DNA of 64,000 nucleotides. Source: Anaerolineaceae bacterium. Lineage in GTDB: Bacteria; Chloroflexota; Anaerolineae; Anaerolineales; Anaerolineaceae. The position numbers and the translations under genes were made by a program. The stretch lies in contig JAENZD010000001.1 in the NCBI GenBank assembly GCA_016841445.1, forward strand, positions 434,001 to 498,000, in the 5' to 3' direction. Under the pieces are notes generated by a model. The model had not been told where the DNA came from. It searched no databases and saw only the letters and a program-made list of their open reading frames with translations. Shown one piece after another: positions 36,458 through 44,801 of the stretch (positions within the stretch are counted from its first letter, which is position 1; each line of letters opens with the position of its first letter).

Positions 36458-36822
36458 GATTTTACTCCTTTTTTGTATATAGTTAGTTTATCGTTCTTAT
36501 ATTTTAAGCATAGCAGATCCAACAGGGAATCCAAGGATTTGTACAGGGTTAAGTCTATACAGGATGATTTTGTTTCAGAAATTAATAATTTTGGGTCATA
36601 TATTGCGGGATATTCACAGCCATTTGAAAAACACATTTCCCCCGTATATCCTGACTAAATTATTCAATAATTCTGTCATCGTGCGGAAATCATGAAGGGA
36701 TGACGCGGCGATCTCAGAAGTTAATACCATTGACATAGGCTCATTGGTGTTTATGTCCTCATAGGACGCTATGCAGTCGTTTTGCTCACGTTATCCTAAA
36801 CGGGAATTATTGAGAAAAGATT
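36458..36822 (-). other. Intergenic stretch with promoter for the secreted protein
   Basis: Minus-strand TATAAG (36496-36501) with TTGGAT (36517-36522) at 15-bp spacing is a weak promoter candidate. The rest shows only a small hairpin (GTCCT/AGGAC, 36755-36767) and no gene. Confidence 0.35.
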
Positions 36823-37590
36823 CTAAATCAGAATAAACACAATCGTCAGGAAGATCAACAGGAAGCCCCACACAAACGTTACCCTTGGCAGCTGCTCCTG
36901 CCTCATCTTACTCAATGGGATGTTGGCAAACAGCATGGTGAGGGGCAGGCCGATCAGCGCGGTGCCAACCCCGGCCAGGACATCACTGACATAATGCGCA
37001 CCGAGAACAATCCTGCTGAAACAGACACCCAATGCAATAAAACCAATCAAGATCTTTATCCCTTTGTGGATCCATTTCGAATGACCAACCAGCAGGATGA
37101 ACGGCAGGACCAGGGCAATGCTCTTGGTGGCATGCCCGGATGGGATCGCAGACGACACTGCGTCACTCAATGCCAGGATTTTATCGCCATATAAGGCAGC
37201 CGGTCTTGGACGATTGATCAGCAGTTTTATCAAATCTCCTGCAATCCCGCTCAGCCCAAACGAACAAATGGTATAGAAATAGATGGTTTGCGTGGCATCC
37301 AGCGCTTTGGAAAATTTTGAACCCAACAAGTATAAAATTAATATGGTTGTGATGGCTGCCATGCCATAGGCAGACAGCCATTTTGAGGCTCTGACCATCG
37401 GTGCCATCTCGATTCGAATAGGGTTGAAATAGAAAAGGGCCGCTTCATCGAACCCTTTCTGCAGCCATAGGATGATCCCTGCGGCCCAGAAGAACGCACC
37501 ATTAATGATGCAAAAAGTCCAAAGCTTCTTCGGTTTGATTAGTTTTATGGGCGTATCTTTATCCTGATCTATGGGTTTGGGGTTTGCCAT
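36823..37590 (-). CDS. PAP2-family membrane phosphatase
   Basis: 255 residues with about six hydrophobic segments. The three phosphatase motifs are present: KLLINRPRP, PSGHATKS and SRIVLGAHYVSDVLAG. These carry the Lys/Arg, Ser-Gly-His and Arg/His/Asp residues of the PAP2 site. Members act on phosphatidic acid, undecaprenyl pyrophosphate or similar lipids at the membrane. The substrate is not clear from the neighbours. Single gene. Confidence 0.92.
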   Translation of the reverse strand: MANPKPIDQDKDTPIKLIKPKKLWTFCIINGAFFWAAGIILWLQKGFDEAALFYFNPIRIEMAPMVRASKWLSAYGMAAITTILILYLLGSKFSKALDATQTIYFYTICSFGLSGIAGDLIKLLINRPRPAALYGDKILALSDAVSSAIPSGHATKSIALVLPFILLVGHSKWIHKGIKILIGFIALGVCFSRIVLGAHYVSDVLAGVGTALIGLPLTMLFANIPLSKMRQEQLPRVTFVWGFLLIFLTIVFILI

Positions 37591-37749
37591 CCTGATACCT
37601 CATTTGGCTTACTGGTTTTCAGTTGTCATTCCTGAATATAGTATAACAAATTGTAGATGTGTTGGGCGCGTTCTTTCTTTTGACCGCACCAGATTAGAAT
37701 TGGGCTTCAATCGGTTCGCAAGAAACAATCCACACCCCACAAGCACCTC

Positions 37750-39519
37750 TCACGGGCAAAACGGCTTGATCTTATCCGCTTCCATCACCGCCGGGCTGAA
37801 AACAAAATCATCGCTGTCGCTGAAGTAGTAATACACCACCCCATTTGGCATCAATACCACCACGTTCCCGCTGATCCCCTGCCAATCCGTCACCCAGAAC
37901 TCACACGAAAATTCCTGGGCACGGCCATAGCGCTGTGCCCAGAAGGCATTGTTATAGCTGCTTACCGAGCCAATAGGAAGGCCGCGATCCGCAGGATCCT
38001 GCTGCATGGTAACCGCCAGCAGGTCAGGGTCGAGGACTTGCTCACCGTCGATCGCCCCGCCATCCAGGAGGAAGGTCGTCAGCTTGGCGATGTCGTCGGG
38101 CGTCCACCACAAACCATAGCCGCCTTCTGCCTGCCCCTGCCAGTTGTTTTCCACTGTGCGCATGGTGGTGAACGCCCCAGGTCCAAGATTCAGCGGTTTG
38201 TAAATCTCATCCACCACATAGTCGAAGATGTCATCATCGCCGCCCGTTTGGGACTGGAGGAAGTTCTGCATGGCACGCGTCACGATGAAGGTGTCGCTGG
38301 TGCGGTAGACCCAGATTGTGCCTGGTTGGTCTTTATTGGGCCAGTTAAAGGCTTCTGCAATGCGGCCATCATATGCAGCGCTGCCGAAAAACTCACCCAT
38401 TTTATCGCCGGTGTCATCCGCCATGAACGAGGTGGAGTCATAGTTGCCGGTGGCCATATCAATCGTGTTGTTGAAGGTGACGGTCTCCCAATCGCCGGTG
38501 CTCTCCGCGGCTTCCGGGACATAATCCCTGATCAGCAGATCCGGCACCTCCGGACCATATTCCTGGGTCAGGCGCATCAACGCCAGGGCTGGGAAGGTTG
38601 ATTTTGCGACCGAGTAGGAGGGCTGGCGCATCCATTCGCAGTAGGGATAGGTGCCGGCACGTGTCTGGCAGCCGCCCAGGTAGTTAACCCCGTCCACGAC
38701 CACTCCATACCATCCCATATCTTCCGGTGTGACTCCCTTACCAAAAGCGGATAGGTCTATCCCCGGGTATTTCTCCGCCAGCGCAGAGATGGGCTGAGTG
38801 GGGAAGCGCTGCGCAAGTTCCTGCCGGAATGCCTCACGAATTGCTTCAGCATCTGGGATTGATTCGGGGTGGTAGGCGGCATCCAGCAGACCCCATAAGT
38901 TAGCTTTAGTGTTCTGGGTGGTCTCCTGTGTGATCTGGTACCAGACTTTTGAGACGGTTTCATCATCAAAGAGGAAAGTCAGCGTCCCATTGAGCAGGGC
39001 GTTTTGTCCTTTGAACACCAGCGCAAAAGGCAGGGAAGCGCGTGAGAAGCCCTGGTCACCCGGTTCTTGCCAGATCCGGCCGGGTTCAAGAATGAAGTTG
39101 TATTTAGGCTGTGCTGTGATGATCAGGCCGCGTTGGATAGGAACAAGGTAGGAATCCACCTGGATGAACCCATAATCGAATTCGGGCAGATGCTTATAAT
39201 CATCTGAAAGCGAACCAAGCAAGACGGTCATATCGCCGTTCCCGGATTCACCCAACAGTTCAAGATGCCCCTGAAAGGCATGGGGAGAAGGAAGTGCATC
39301 CTCAGGCATGGTTAAAGCTTCCTCTGGGATAATGCTCTCGGGTTCGAAACCTGAGACCAGGTCAGCGTGGGTGAGGTCTTTGCGGGATGCAAGGGTGACC
39401 TGTTTTGTCTTAGTAGCGGTTGGGCTGACTTGCGTGGTTGAAGGAACCTGGCGGCAAGCAGCTAAAATGATAAGAAAAAATATTTGGATAAGACCATAGA
39501 TTTTATTTTTTAAACGCAT
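37750..39519 (-). CDS. Lipoprotein serine hydrolase of the beta-lactamase/class C type
   Basis: 589 residues from the ATG at 39517-39519. An AAGGA precedes this ATG, while the ATG at 39534 overlaps that site. Lipobox ILAAC gives a lipid-anchored protein with a short Thr/Ser stalk. The N-terminal 200 residues are of unknown fold. The catalytic domain begins near 280 with SYSVAKSTFPAL (SxxK). A Tyr motif and a GGYGLWWTPDDIAKL region follow, as in class C beta-lactamase-like hydrolases. Members are esterases or D-amino acid peptidases; beta-lactam resistance should not be assumed. Confidence 0.87.
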   Translation of the reverse strand: MRLKNKIYGLIQIFFLIILAACRQVPSTTQVSPTATKTKQVTLASRKDLTHADLVSGFEPESIIPEEALTMPEDALPSPHAFQGHLELLGESGNGDMTVLLGSLSDDYKHLPEFDYGFIQVDSYLVPIQRGLIITAQPKYNFILEPGRIWQEPGDQGFSRASLPFALVFKGQNALLNGTLTFLFDDETVSKVWYQITQETTQNTKANLWGLLDAAYHPESIPDAEAIREAFRQELAQRFPTQPISALAEKYPGIDLSAFGKGVTPEDMGWYGVVVDGVNYLGGCQTRAGTYPYCEWMRQPSYSVAKSTFPALALMRLTQEYGPEVPDLLIRDYVPEAAESTGDWETVTFNNTIDMATGNYDSTSFMADDTGDKMGEFFGSAAYDGRIAEAFNWPNKDQPGTIWVYRTSDTFIVTRAMQNFLQSQTGGDDDIFDYVVDEIYKPLNLGPGAFTTMRTVENNWQGQAEGGYGLWWTPDDIAKLTTFLLDGGAIDGEQVLDPDLLAVTMQQDPADRGLPIGSVSSYNNAFWAQRYGRAQEFSCEFWVTDWQGISGNVVVLMPNGVVYYYFSDSDDFVFSPAVMEADKIKPFCP

Positions 39520-39701
39520 TTTATTTTCCTTCATTATAATAATGGAAGCGAAACTGAAAGGGAGCTATCATTTCATTATAAAGAATCTGGAATTTTGCTG
39601 TCAACCGCCTTTAGAAGGGTCTTATGTTATGTAGAAAATAATCCTTCAGGATCGGAAAACAACTATACGATTGACCAGGTTGAAGGAAGAATCATTAAAT
39701 T

Positions 39702-40271
39702 ATGAAAATGCTTGAATTTGACAACCGGGAAGAATGGCGCGAATGGCTGTCTGAAAACCATGATAGGGAAAGTGAAGTTTGGCTGGTTTACTACAAAAAG
39801 GAAAGCGGTCTTCCCACCATCGGGTATGGTGAGTCGGTGGAGGAGGCACTCTGTTTTGGCTGGGTGGACAGCCTGATCAAGAAGATTGATGAACAAAAAT
39901 ATGCCCGGAAGTTCACCCCGCGCAAGGAAGACAGCAACTGGTCAGAAGTGAACAAAAAGCGGGTTGCGAAAATGATCAAGGCAAACCGGATGACAGAGCA
40001 GGGGCTAAGATTAGTCGATGCAGCTAAGAAGCTGGGAACCTGGGATGCGCCAAAAACAAAACCGAAGTTCAACCTCGAAATGACGGAGGCGTTTGCGCAG
40101 GCGCTTAATAACAATCCTGAAGCGGAGGAATTCTTCAAGAGCCTTGCTCCGACTTACCAAAAGCAGTATCTACTGTGGATTGCTACCGCAAAGCGGCCTG
40201 AAACCAGGCAGAAAAGGATCGATGAATCAGTTAAACTATTGCTCGAGGGGAAAAAGCTGGGTCTGCGCTGA
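39702..40271 (+). CDS. YdeI/OmpD-associated family protein
   Basis: 189 residues. The family signature is seen throughout: EWREWLSENHDRESEVWLVYYKK, YGESVEEALCFGWVDS, RKFTPRKEDSNWSEVNKKRV and a C-terminal SLAPTYQKQYLLWIATAKRPETR with the helical bundle. YdeI-like proteins are small cytosolic proteins linked in some bacteria to peptide or bacteriocin tolerance. The biochemical role is not known. GAAGGAAG lies about 12 bases before the ATG. Confidence 0.88.
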   Translation: MKMLEFDNREEWREWLSENHDRESEVWLVYYKKESGLPTIGYGESVEEALCFGWVDSLIKKIDEQKYARKFTPRKEDSNWSEVNKKRVAKMIKANRMTEQGLRLVDAAKKLGTWDAPKTKPKFNLEMTEAFAQALNNNPEAEEFFKSLAPTYQKQYLLWIATAKRPETRQKRIDESVKLLLEGKKLGLR

Positions 40272-40300
40272 TGAACACCTGGTATCACGGAGATTAGGCG

Positions 40301-40984
40301 TTAAGATATCAATGCTTCCGGCCAGGGAAATCCATCCGGGTCTTCTTTGACTAATTTTGCCAGGAGGTCGTCATCATGTCCATGAATTTGAGCAAGGAAA
40401 GGGAAATCTTCCGGTCCGACGGTCAGCTTTGCGATCGGCTCAGCCGGGGATGTACTAACCCAATGGGGAAAATCAACGGTGACCCCCATGATTTGCTGGT
40501 TGGGCTCTTTATTAAATGATTCGCGGGGCAGGATGTAGATCGTGCCGGAGATCCACGGTGAATGTTTCAGGGCTGAATGTGAGATTGAGAAGAAATAATA
40601 CGGGTCGCTCCAGAGATCTACTGCATCCTGGAAGCGGAAGCAGGCATTATAAAGCGACATGGGGTGATTCTTTCGATCCAGGATCGCAAAGTAGATTACC
40701 CAAATACCGTCCGTTGTGGCATAGATGGCGCGCTGGTTGGCAAAAGCCCGGATATCGTTCGCCTGCCGGGGCTGAACTGTTGGGAGCTCTGAAAGTTGTG
40801 AGCCGTGCAGGATGACAGGTTTAGTGTCACACAGGTAGCTCAGGAACTGCCATTTGGGGTAGGGGAGATGGTAGTCAAATAGCTCCCCATGCCCGGCGGC
40901 ATCCCACAAGTTTTCAAAAGCGGATTGTTTCTCGGGGGAGAGGTTAAGTTCAGGTCTGGACAGATAGTGATCAAGAATTTCCAT
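40301..40984 (-). CDS. Conserved hypothetical protein
   Basis: 227 residues with no signal or membrane segment. It is Trp-, Pro- and Asp-rich and keeps a compact pattern: VILHGSQLSELPTVQP, ANDIRAFANQRAIYATTDG and later VDFPHWVSTSPAEP. I recall similar LHGS-x-L and IYAT words in conserved hypothetical proteins but cannot name the family. It is convergent with the YdeI-like gene. The pI and composition look normal for the neighbourhood. Confidence 0.72.
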   Translation of the reverse strand: MEILDHYLSRPELNLSPEKQSAFENLWDAAGHGELFDYHLPYPKWQFLSYLCDTKPVILHGSQLSELPTVQPRQANDIRAFANQRAIYATTDGIWVIYFAILDRKNHPMSLYNACFRFQDAVDLWSDPYYFFSISHSALKHSPWISGTIYILPRESFNKEPNQQIMGVTVDFPHWVSTSPAEPIAKLTVGPEDFPFLAQIHGHDDDLLAKLVKEDPDGFPWPEALIS

Positions 40985-41063
40985 GATGATTATCTTATCA
41001 CATTATGAAGTGCCAGGACTTCTCCTTTTGATACCAGCGAAGAGAGGTTTCAGCTTTGTTGAA

Positions 41064-41093
41064 TTAACAAACCAATCAAACTAATTGTATAAT
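41064..41093 (+). promoter_or_regulatory. Promoter of the APH-fold kinase gene
   Basis: TTAACA (41064-41069) and TATAAT (41088-41093) with 18-bp spacing, about 40 bp upstream of the ATG. Confidence 0.5.
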
Positions 41094-41132
41094 GAACTTA
41101 TTACAATAGCGTGAGCCTTTGGAGGATTTCAA

Positions 41133-42170
41133 ATGACCTCAAAACCGGTTGGAGAATTATCACGGCGTGAACGGCTTTGGCGATTCCGGGAGCTCGCGGG
41201 TCTTGCACTGGGAGCATATGGTTTAGATGGCGCACAGCTCACCCTCATCCAATACAATGAAAATGTGATCTATCGAGTGGATTTGCCTGACGGGGTTGAA
41301 ATGGCAGGGAAAAACGAACACCGTTCCTCAAGCCGTGTCCTCATGCGCCTTCATGCCTGGGATAAAGAGGATTACATCAATGGGGAGATGCTCTGGCTCG
41401 AAGCCCTCTCACGCGAGGCAAGTCTGCCTGTGCCGGAGCCCATCCGTACCCTGGATGGAAATTATACATTCAAAGCCGTTTCAGATAGAATGCCCAACGG
41501 ACGTTGGGTCACACTTCTGAGCTGGCTGGACGGGCGGCAGCTGAGCAAGGGCTTTAAGCCGCAGCATTTACGATCCCTGGGAGAAGTCATGGCGAAGATG
41601 CATAACTTCTCCGCCGTATGGAAACCGCCAGAAGAATTCTCCCGCCCCATATGGGACTGGGATGCTCAGCTCGGTGGGAGCCACTTTGATGTGGAACGCG
41701 AGATACTGGTGGATTCGATGCCAAAAAGATTTCAAGAAGCTTTCTTGATCGTTTCAACACAATCGGAAAAGGCGATGGAAAGATTGGGCACGCGTATTGA
41801 TGCATATGGATTGATCCATACGGACCTGTATCCTGAAAACATCCTGTTCAAGGCAGGAAAAGCCTCCCTGATTGATTTTGAAGACTGTGGTTACGGTCAC
41901 TGGATGTGGGATATTGCTGTACCTTTAGGGACCTGGGCATGGGATCAGGGTTGGGAAGCAATGCGGGATGTGTTTTTTGAGGGTTATGATCCGATCCATT
42001 CTCTGCCGAGTGATCAATGGAAGCTTTTGGATTTGTTCATCGCCACGCAGCATGCCACCATGCTGCTTTGGGCATCCGCATTTTTGCAGCACGATCCCAA
42101 ACGAGCGGATGAGTATATCCTCTGGCGGGATGACAGCGGAAATAAGCTCCTGAAGTTTTTTGAGAGATAA
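41133..42170 (+). CDS. Aminoglycoside-phosphotransferase-fold kinase
   Basis: 345 residues. The APH fold is clear: a nucleotide loop region (NENVIYRVDL), a catalytic loop GLIHTDLYPENILF with Asp and Asn, and the DFG-like SLIDFEDCGYGHWMWDIA. This layout is shared by choline and homoserine kinases and SrkA-like stress kinases as well as by aminoglycoside kinases, so a resistance role cannot be assumed. GGAGG stands 8 bases before the ATG. It may share a transcript with the two plus-strand genes that follow. Confidence 0.9.
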   Translation: MTSKPVGELSRRERLWRFRELAGLALGAYGLDGAQLTLIQYNENVIYRVDLPDGVEMAGKNEHRSSSRVLMRLHAWDKEDYINGEMLWLEALSREASLPVPEPIRTLDGNYTFKAVSDRMPNGRWVTLLSWLDGRQLSKGFKPQHLRSLGEVMAKMHNFSAVWKPPEEFSRPIWDWDAQLGGSHFDVEREILVDSMPKRFQEAFLIVSTQSEKAMERLGTRIDAYGLIHTDLYPENILFKAGKASLIDFEDCGYGHWMWDIAVPLGTWAWDQGWEAMRDVFFEGYDPIHSLPSDQWKLLDLFIATQHATMLLWASAFLQHDPKRADEYILWRDDSGNKLLKFFER

Positions 42171-42308
42171 ATCTGAAAATCAATAAAACCACAACGACTA
42201 GATTTTGTTGAAATTTTTTCTTCCGACAATTTCATAAAGATATCATAGGTATTGATCTCTGCTTAAATGTGATGATCCGGCGATCCATTCAATGAAAGGG
42301 ATAGAATC

Positions 42309-43061
42309 ATGGCCAAATATAAAAAACGGGTTCGAAATATGTATTCACAATCCAGTGAGAACTTTTCAATTTCCAGGTCGAAGATTGAGCTGTTTGTTGA
42401 ATGCCCACTTTGTTTCTACCTCGACCGCAAGATGGGATTGGGGCGGCCTTCCATGCCGGGCTGGACGTTGAACACAGCCGTGGACCGCTTGCTCAAAAAG
42501 GAATTCGATATCTACCGTGCGAGGCAGGAAAGACACCCTTTGATGGTTGAATATGGCATTAATGCTGTTCCAATGCAGCATGACGACCTGCCGGTCTGGC
42601 GGGACGATGTTTGGCATTTTGTCGGGGCATCGGTGATTGATGACCGGACAGGCCTTCAAATCCAGGGCATCGTCGATGATGTCTGGGTCACACCGAATAA
42701 TGAGATTCATCTCGTGGACTATAAGGCAACCTCCACAACATCGGAAATCAGCCTGGAAGATGAATATAAATCTGGGTACAAGCGTCAGATTGAAATTTAC
42801 CAGTGGATCTTCCGAAAGATGGGGTTTGATGTCTCCCCGACGGGGTACTTTGTGTATGCGAATGGTATCAAGGATCGGGACCTGTTTGACAATAAACTCG
42901 AGTTCGACCTCACCATTTTGACCCATTTCGGTGAAAATAGCTGGGTCGGGCCGACGATCCAGGAAATCAAGACCGTCCTGGATGGCGATGACCTGCCTGA
43001 ACCTGGCGAAGAATGCGAATACTGCGAATACCGGCGGCTGATCGGTGAGGTGGAGGGATAA
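42309..43061 (+). CDS. PD-(D/E)XK nuclease, Cas4/RecB-like, with four cysteines
   Basis: 250 residues. Cys32 and Cys35 in VECPLCFYLDR follow the SRSKIELF start that is typical of RecB-family and Cas4-like nucleases. The nuclease core has QGIVDDVWV (Asp) and HLVDYKATS (D-x-K), with the QxxxY-like QIEIYQWIF behind. Cys236 and Cys239 (CEYCEYRR) could close an iron-sulfur or zinc site with the first pair. The likely role is DNA end processing. No Cas genes or AddAB partner are near. The gene sits between an APH-fold kinase and a methyltransferase. Confidence 0.86.
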   Translation: MAKYKKRVRNMYSQSSENFSISRSKIELFVECPLCFYLDRKMGLGRPSMPGWTLNTAVDRLLKKEFDIYRARQERHPLMVEYGINAVPMQHDDLPVWRDDVWHFVGASVIDDRTGLQIQGIVDDVWVTPNNEIHLVDYKATSTTSEISLEDEYKSGYKRQIEIYQWIFRKMGFDVSPTGYFVYANGIKDRDLFDNKLEFDLTILTHFGENSWVGPTIQEIKTVLDGDDLPEPGEECEYCEYRRLIGEVEG

Positions 43062-43065
43062 TCAA

Positions 43066-43848
43066 ATGCACCAACAAACCCATGCGAACAAGCAGGGCTG
43101 GGATGCCCTGGCTGATATCCATTTCAAGAATTACGATATTGATCGGTTGTTATCCGGTGAGTCCTTATTGAACGAGGTAATTCGCCAGGAGGTGGGAGAT
43201 GTCCAGAGTAAATCCCTGGTACACCTGCTGTGCCACATCGGGACGGATACCCTCTCCTGGGCGCTGCTGGGTGCAAAGGTGACCGGGATCGATATCTCCC
43301 CCAGATCGCTGTACTACGCCCGTCAGCTTATGGAGCGGATGGGGGTCGATGCAGAATTTATCGAATCGGATATCCTGGATGTGATCGACAAGGTGGATAA
43401 AAAATTCGATATCGCATTTTGTTCAACAGGCGTACTGTGCTGGATTCCCGATATCGAGCGTTTTGCCCAAACAGTGCATCACCTGTTGAACCCTGGAGGA
43501 TTTTTCTATATCCATGACGGGCACCCCTTCCGAAACATGATGCTGGACGAGGAAGGCGAATTTCAATTAGGGCAGATCGTGGGAGATTACTTCAGGAAAC
43601 ACCCCTGGCATTATCCCGAAATGGGCGATTATACCGACCCAACCTTCCTCGCACCGACACCATCTTATGAATGGGACTGGACGCTTGGTGAGATTGTAAC
43701 AGCTTTGTGCAATGTTGGATTACGGATCGAATTCTTGCATGAATTTCCCCAGTACTTCTACGGCGGCTACACGCCATATGATGTGGAGGATAATAAAATT
43801 GAGCTTTATCCCTGCACCTTCAGCCTGAAAGCCTCACTCGATGGTTGA
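43066..43848 (+). CDS. SAM-dependent methyltransferase, class I
   Basis: 260 residues from the ATG at 43066, 5 bases after the nuclease stop. The SAM site is HLLCHIGTDTLSWALLGAKVTGIDISPRS in two adjoining strands, and motif III/IV includes FDIAFCSTGVLCWIPDIERF. It resembles ubiquinone/menaquinone or small-molecule methyltransferases of the UbiE type, without a specific match. The neighbours do not give the substrate. A dienelactone hydrolase-like gene follows at once. Confidence 0.88.
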   Translation: MHQQTHANKQGWDALADIHFKNYDIDRLLSGESLLNEVIRQEVGDVQSKSLVHLLCHIGTDTLSWALLGAKVTGIDISPRSLYYARQLMERMGVDAEFIESDILDVIDKVDKKFDIAFCSTGVLCWIPDIERFAQTVHHLLNPGGFFYIHDGHPFRNMMLDEEGEFQLGQIVGDYFRKHPWHYPEMGDYTDPTFLAPTPSYEWDWTLGEIVTALCNVGLRIEFLHEFPQYFYGGYTPYDVEDNKIELYPCTFSLKASLDG

Positions 43849-43872
43849 GGTAAATGATGATGGAGAGTTGTG

Positions 43873-44523
43873 ATGTCAACTGAAAAAATCAAAGGATACT
43901 GGGTCAGCCCAAATCAAGGGAATGGCAAAGCCTTGCTGGTGCTGCATGCCTGGTGGGGTTTGAACGAAACGATCAAAGGTTTCTGCAAGCGGCTGGGGGA
44001 TGAAGGCTACCTCGTTTTTGCGCCCGATCTGTATGATGGCAAGATCACGGACACCATTCCGATGGCTGAAAAATTAAGCAATGACCTGTTTCTCGATTAT
44101 GAGGGTGCAGCAGAACAAGTCAGTCGTGCTGCTCAAGCCCTCCTGCATGAAATGTAACAGCCCGGAAAAGGCATGGGTGTGATTGGCTTTTCGCTGGGAG
44201 TACCTTTTGGGTTGGAATTATCCGTGAAGATGCCGGAGGTTGTGAGGTCAGTGGTCGTGTTCTGCGGCAGCTGGGCGCTGGATTACAGCGATTCAAACGC
44301 GGCTTACCTGGGTCACTTTGCAGAACAAGATGAATTTGAACCAGGGGAGAATGTACAGGAATTTGAGGAATCATTAAAAGTAGGCGGTCGCCCAGCGAAA
44401 ATTTACATTTACCCGGGGACCGGGCACTGGTTCATGGAGCCTGATCGGGAGAATAATTATCAGCCAGCAGCAGCCGAATTAGCCTGGGAACGAACATTGG
44501 CTTTCTTGGGTGAAACATCATAA
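43873..44523 (+). pseudogene. Dienelactone hydrolase family gene split by an in-frame TAA
   Basis: The frame from ATG 43873 to TAA 44521-44523 reads as one alpha/beta hydrolase, but codon 95 is TAA (44155-44157). Before it are LLVLHAWWGLNETIK and FAPDLYDG; after it come the nucleophile elbow GVIGFSLGVPFG, an Asp region (GHFAEQDEFE) and the His motif YPGTGHWF. The stop separates the N-terminal half from all three catalytic residues, so neither piece can be active alone. A single base change from CAA, GAA or AAA would give it. A base-call error is the alternative. GGAGAG lies before the ATG. Confidence 0.87.
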
Positions 44524-44606
44524 GGGTTGTAGTAAATTCATCCGAATAATGTTATCCTCACACTTTTTATTAAGTGAGGTGGTTACAATTGTGTGAACAC
44601 AACCTC

Positions 44607-44696
44607 CTCTCCCACCTCGAAGCTGATTGGCTTCATGCCAAATCAGCGAAGTGCGATTGGTCAGGGGAGCAATGCTCGGGGAGGTGAGGGGGAGAG
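44607..44696 (+). repeat. Long imperfect hairpin with CT-rich arms
   Basis: CTCTCCCACCTC at 44607-44618 pairs with GAGGTG and GGAGAG at 44681-44696 with a four-base bulge. Between them TGATTGG-type words make a smaller stem. It lies between two convergent genes. Confidence 0.6.
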
Positions 44697-44732
44697 ATGG
44701 GTCTCAGCTAAATTTTCAGGAAATTAAACACA

Positions 44733-44763
44733 AACCCTCTCCGTTATTTTGTTGGAGAGGGTT
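44733..44763 (-). terminator. Hairpin AACCCTCTCC/GGAGAGGGTT between convergent genes
   Basis: A perfect ten-pair stem with an 11-base loop, 39 bp after the stop of the PfkB gene on the minus strand. It could end transcripts there, although no long T-run follows. Confidence 0.5.
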
Positions 44764-44801
44764 GTTCGATAATTGATTTTTTTCAGGAAAGGCAAGCGAT
44801 T

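Noticed and set aside
38038-38601. 187-codon plus-strand ORF
   Set aside because: Antisense shadow of the serine hydrolase gene; composition is Arg/His-rich without motifs.
41133-42170. Aminoglycoside resistance gene
   Set aside because: The fold is shared by many metabolic kinases, and nothing around it suggests resistance.
42366-42926. 186-codon minus-strand ORF
   Set aside because: Antisense to the PD-(D/E)XK nuclease gene, whose catalytic motifs are clear.
42309-43061. cas4 gene of a CRISPR locus
   Set aside because: No repeats or other cas genes are in the window; the fold is shared by many repair nucleases.
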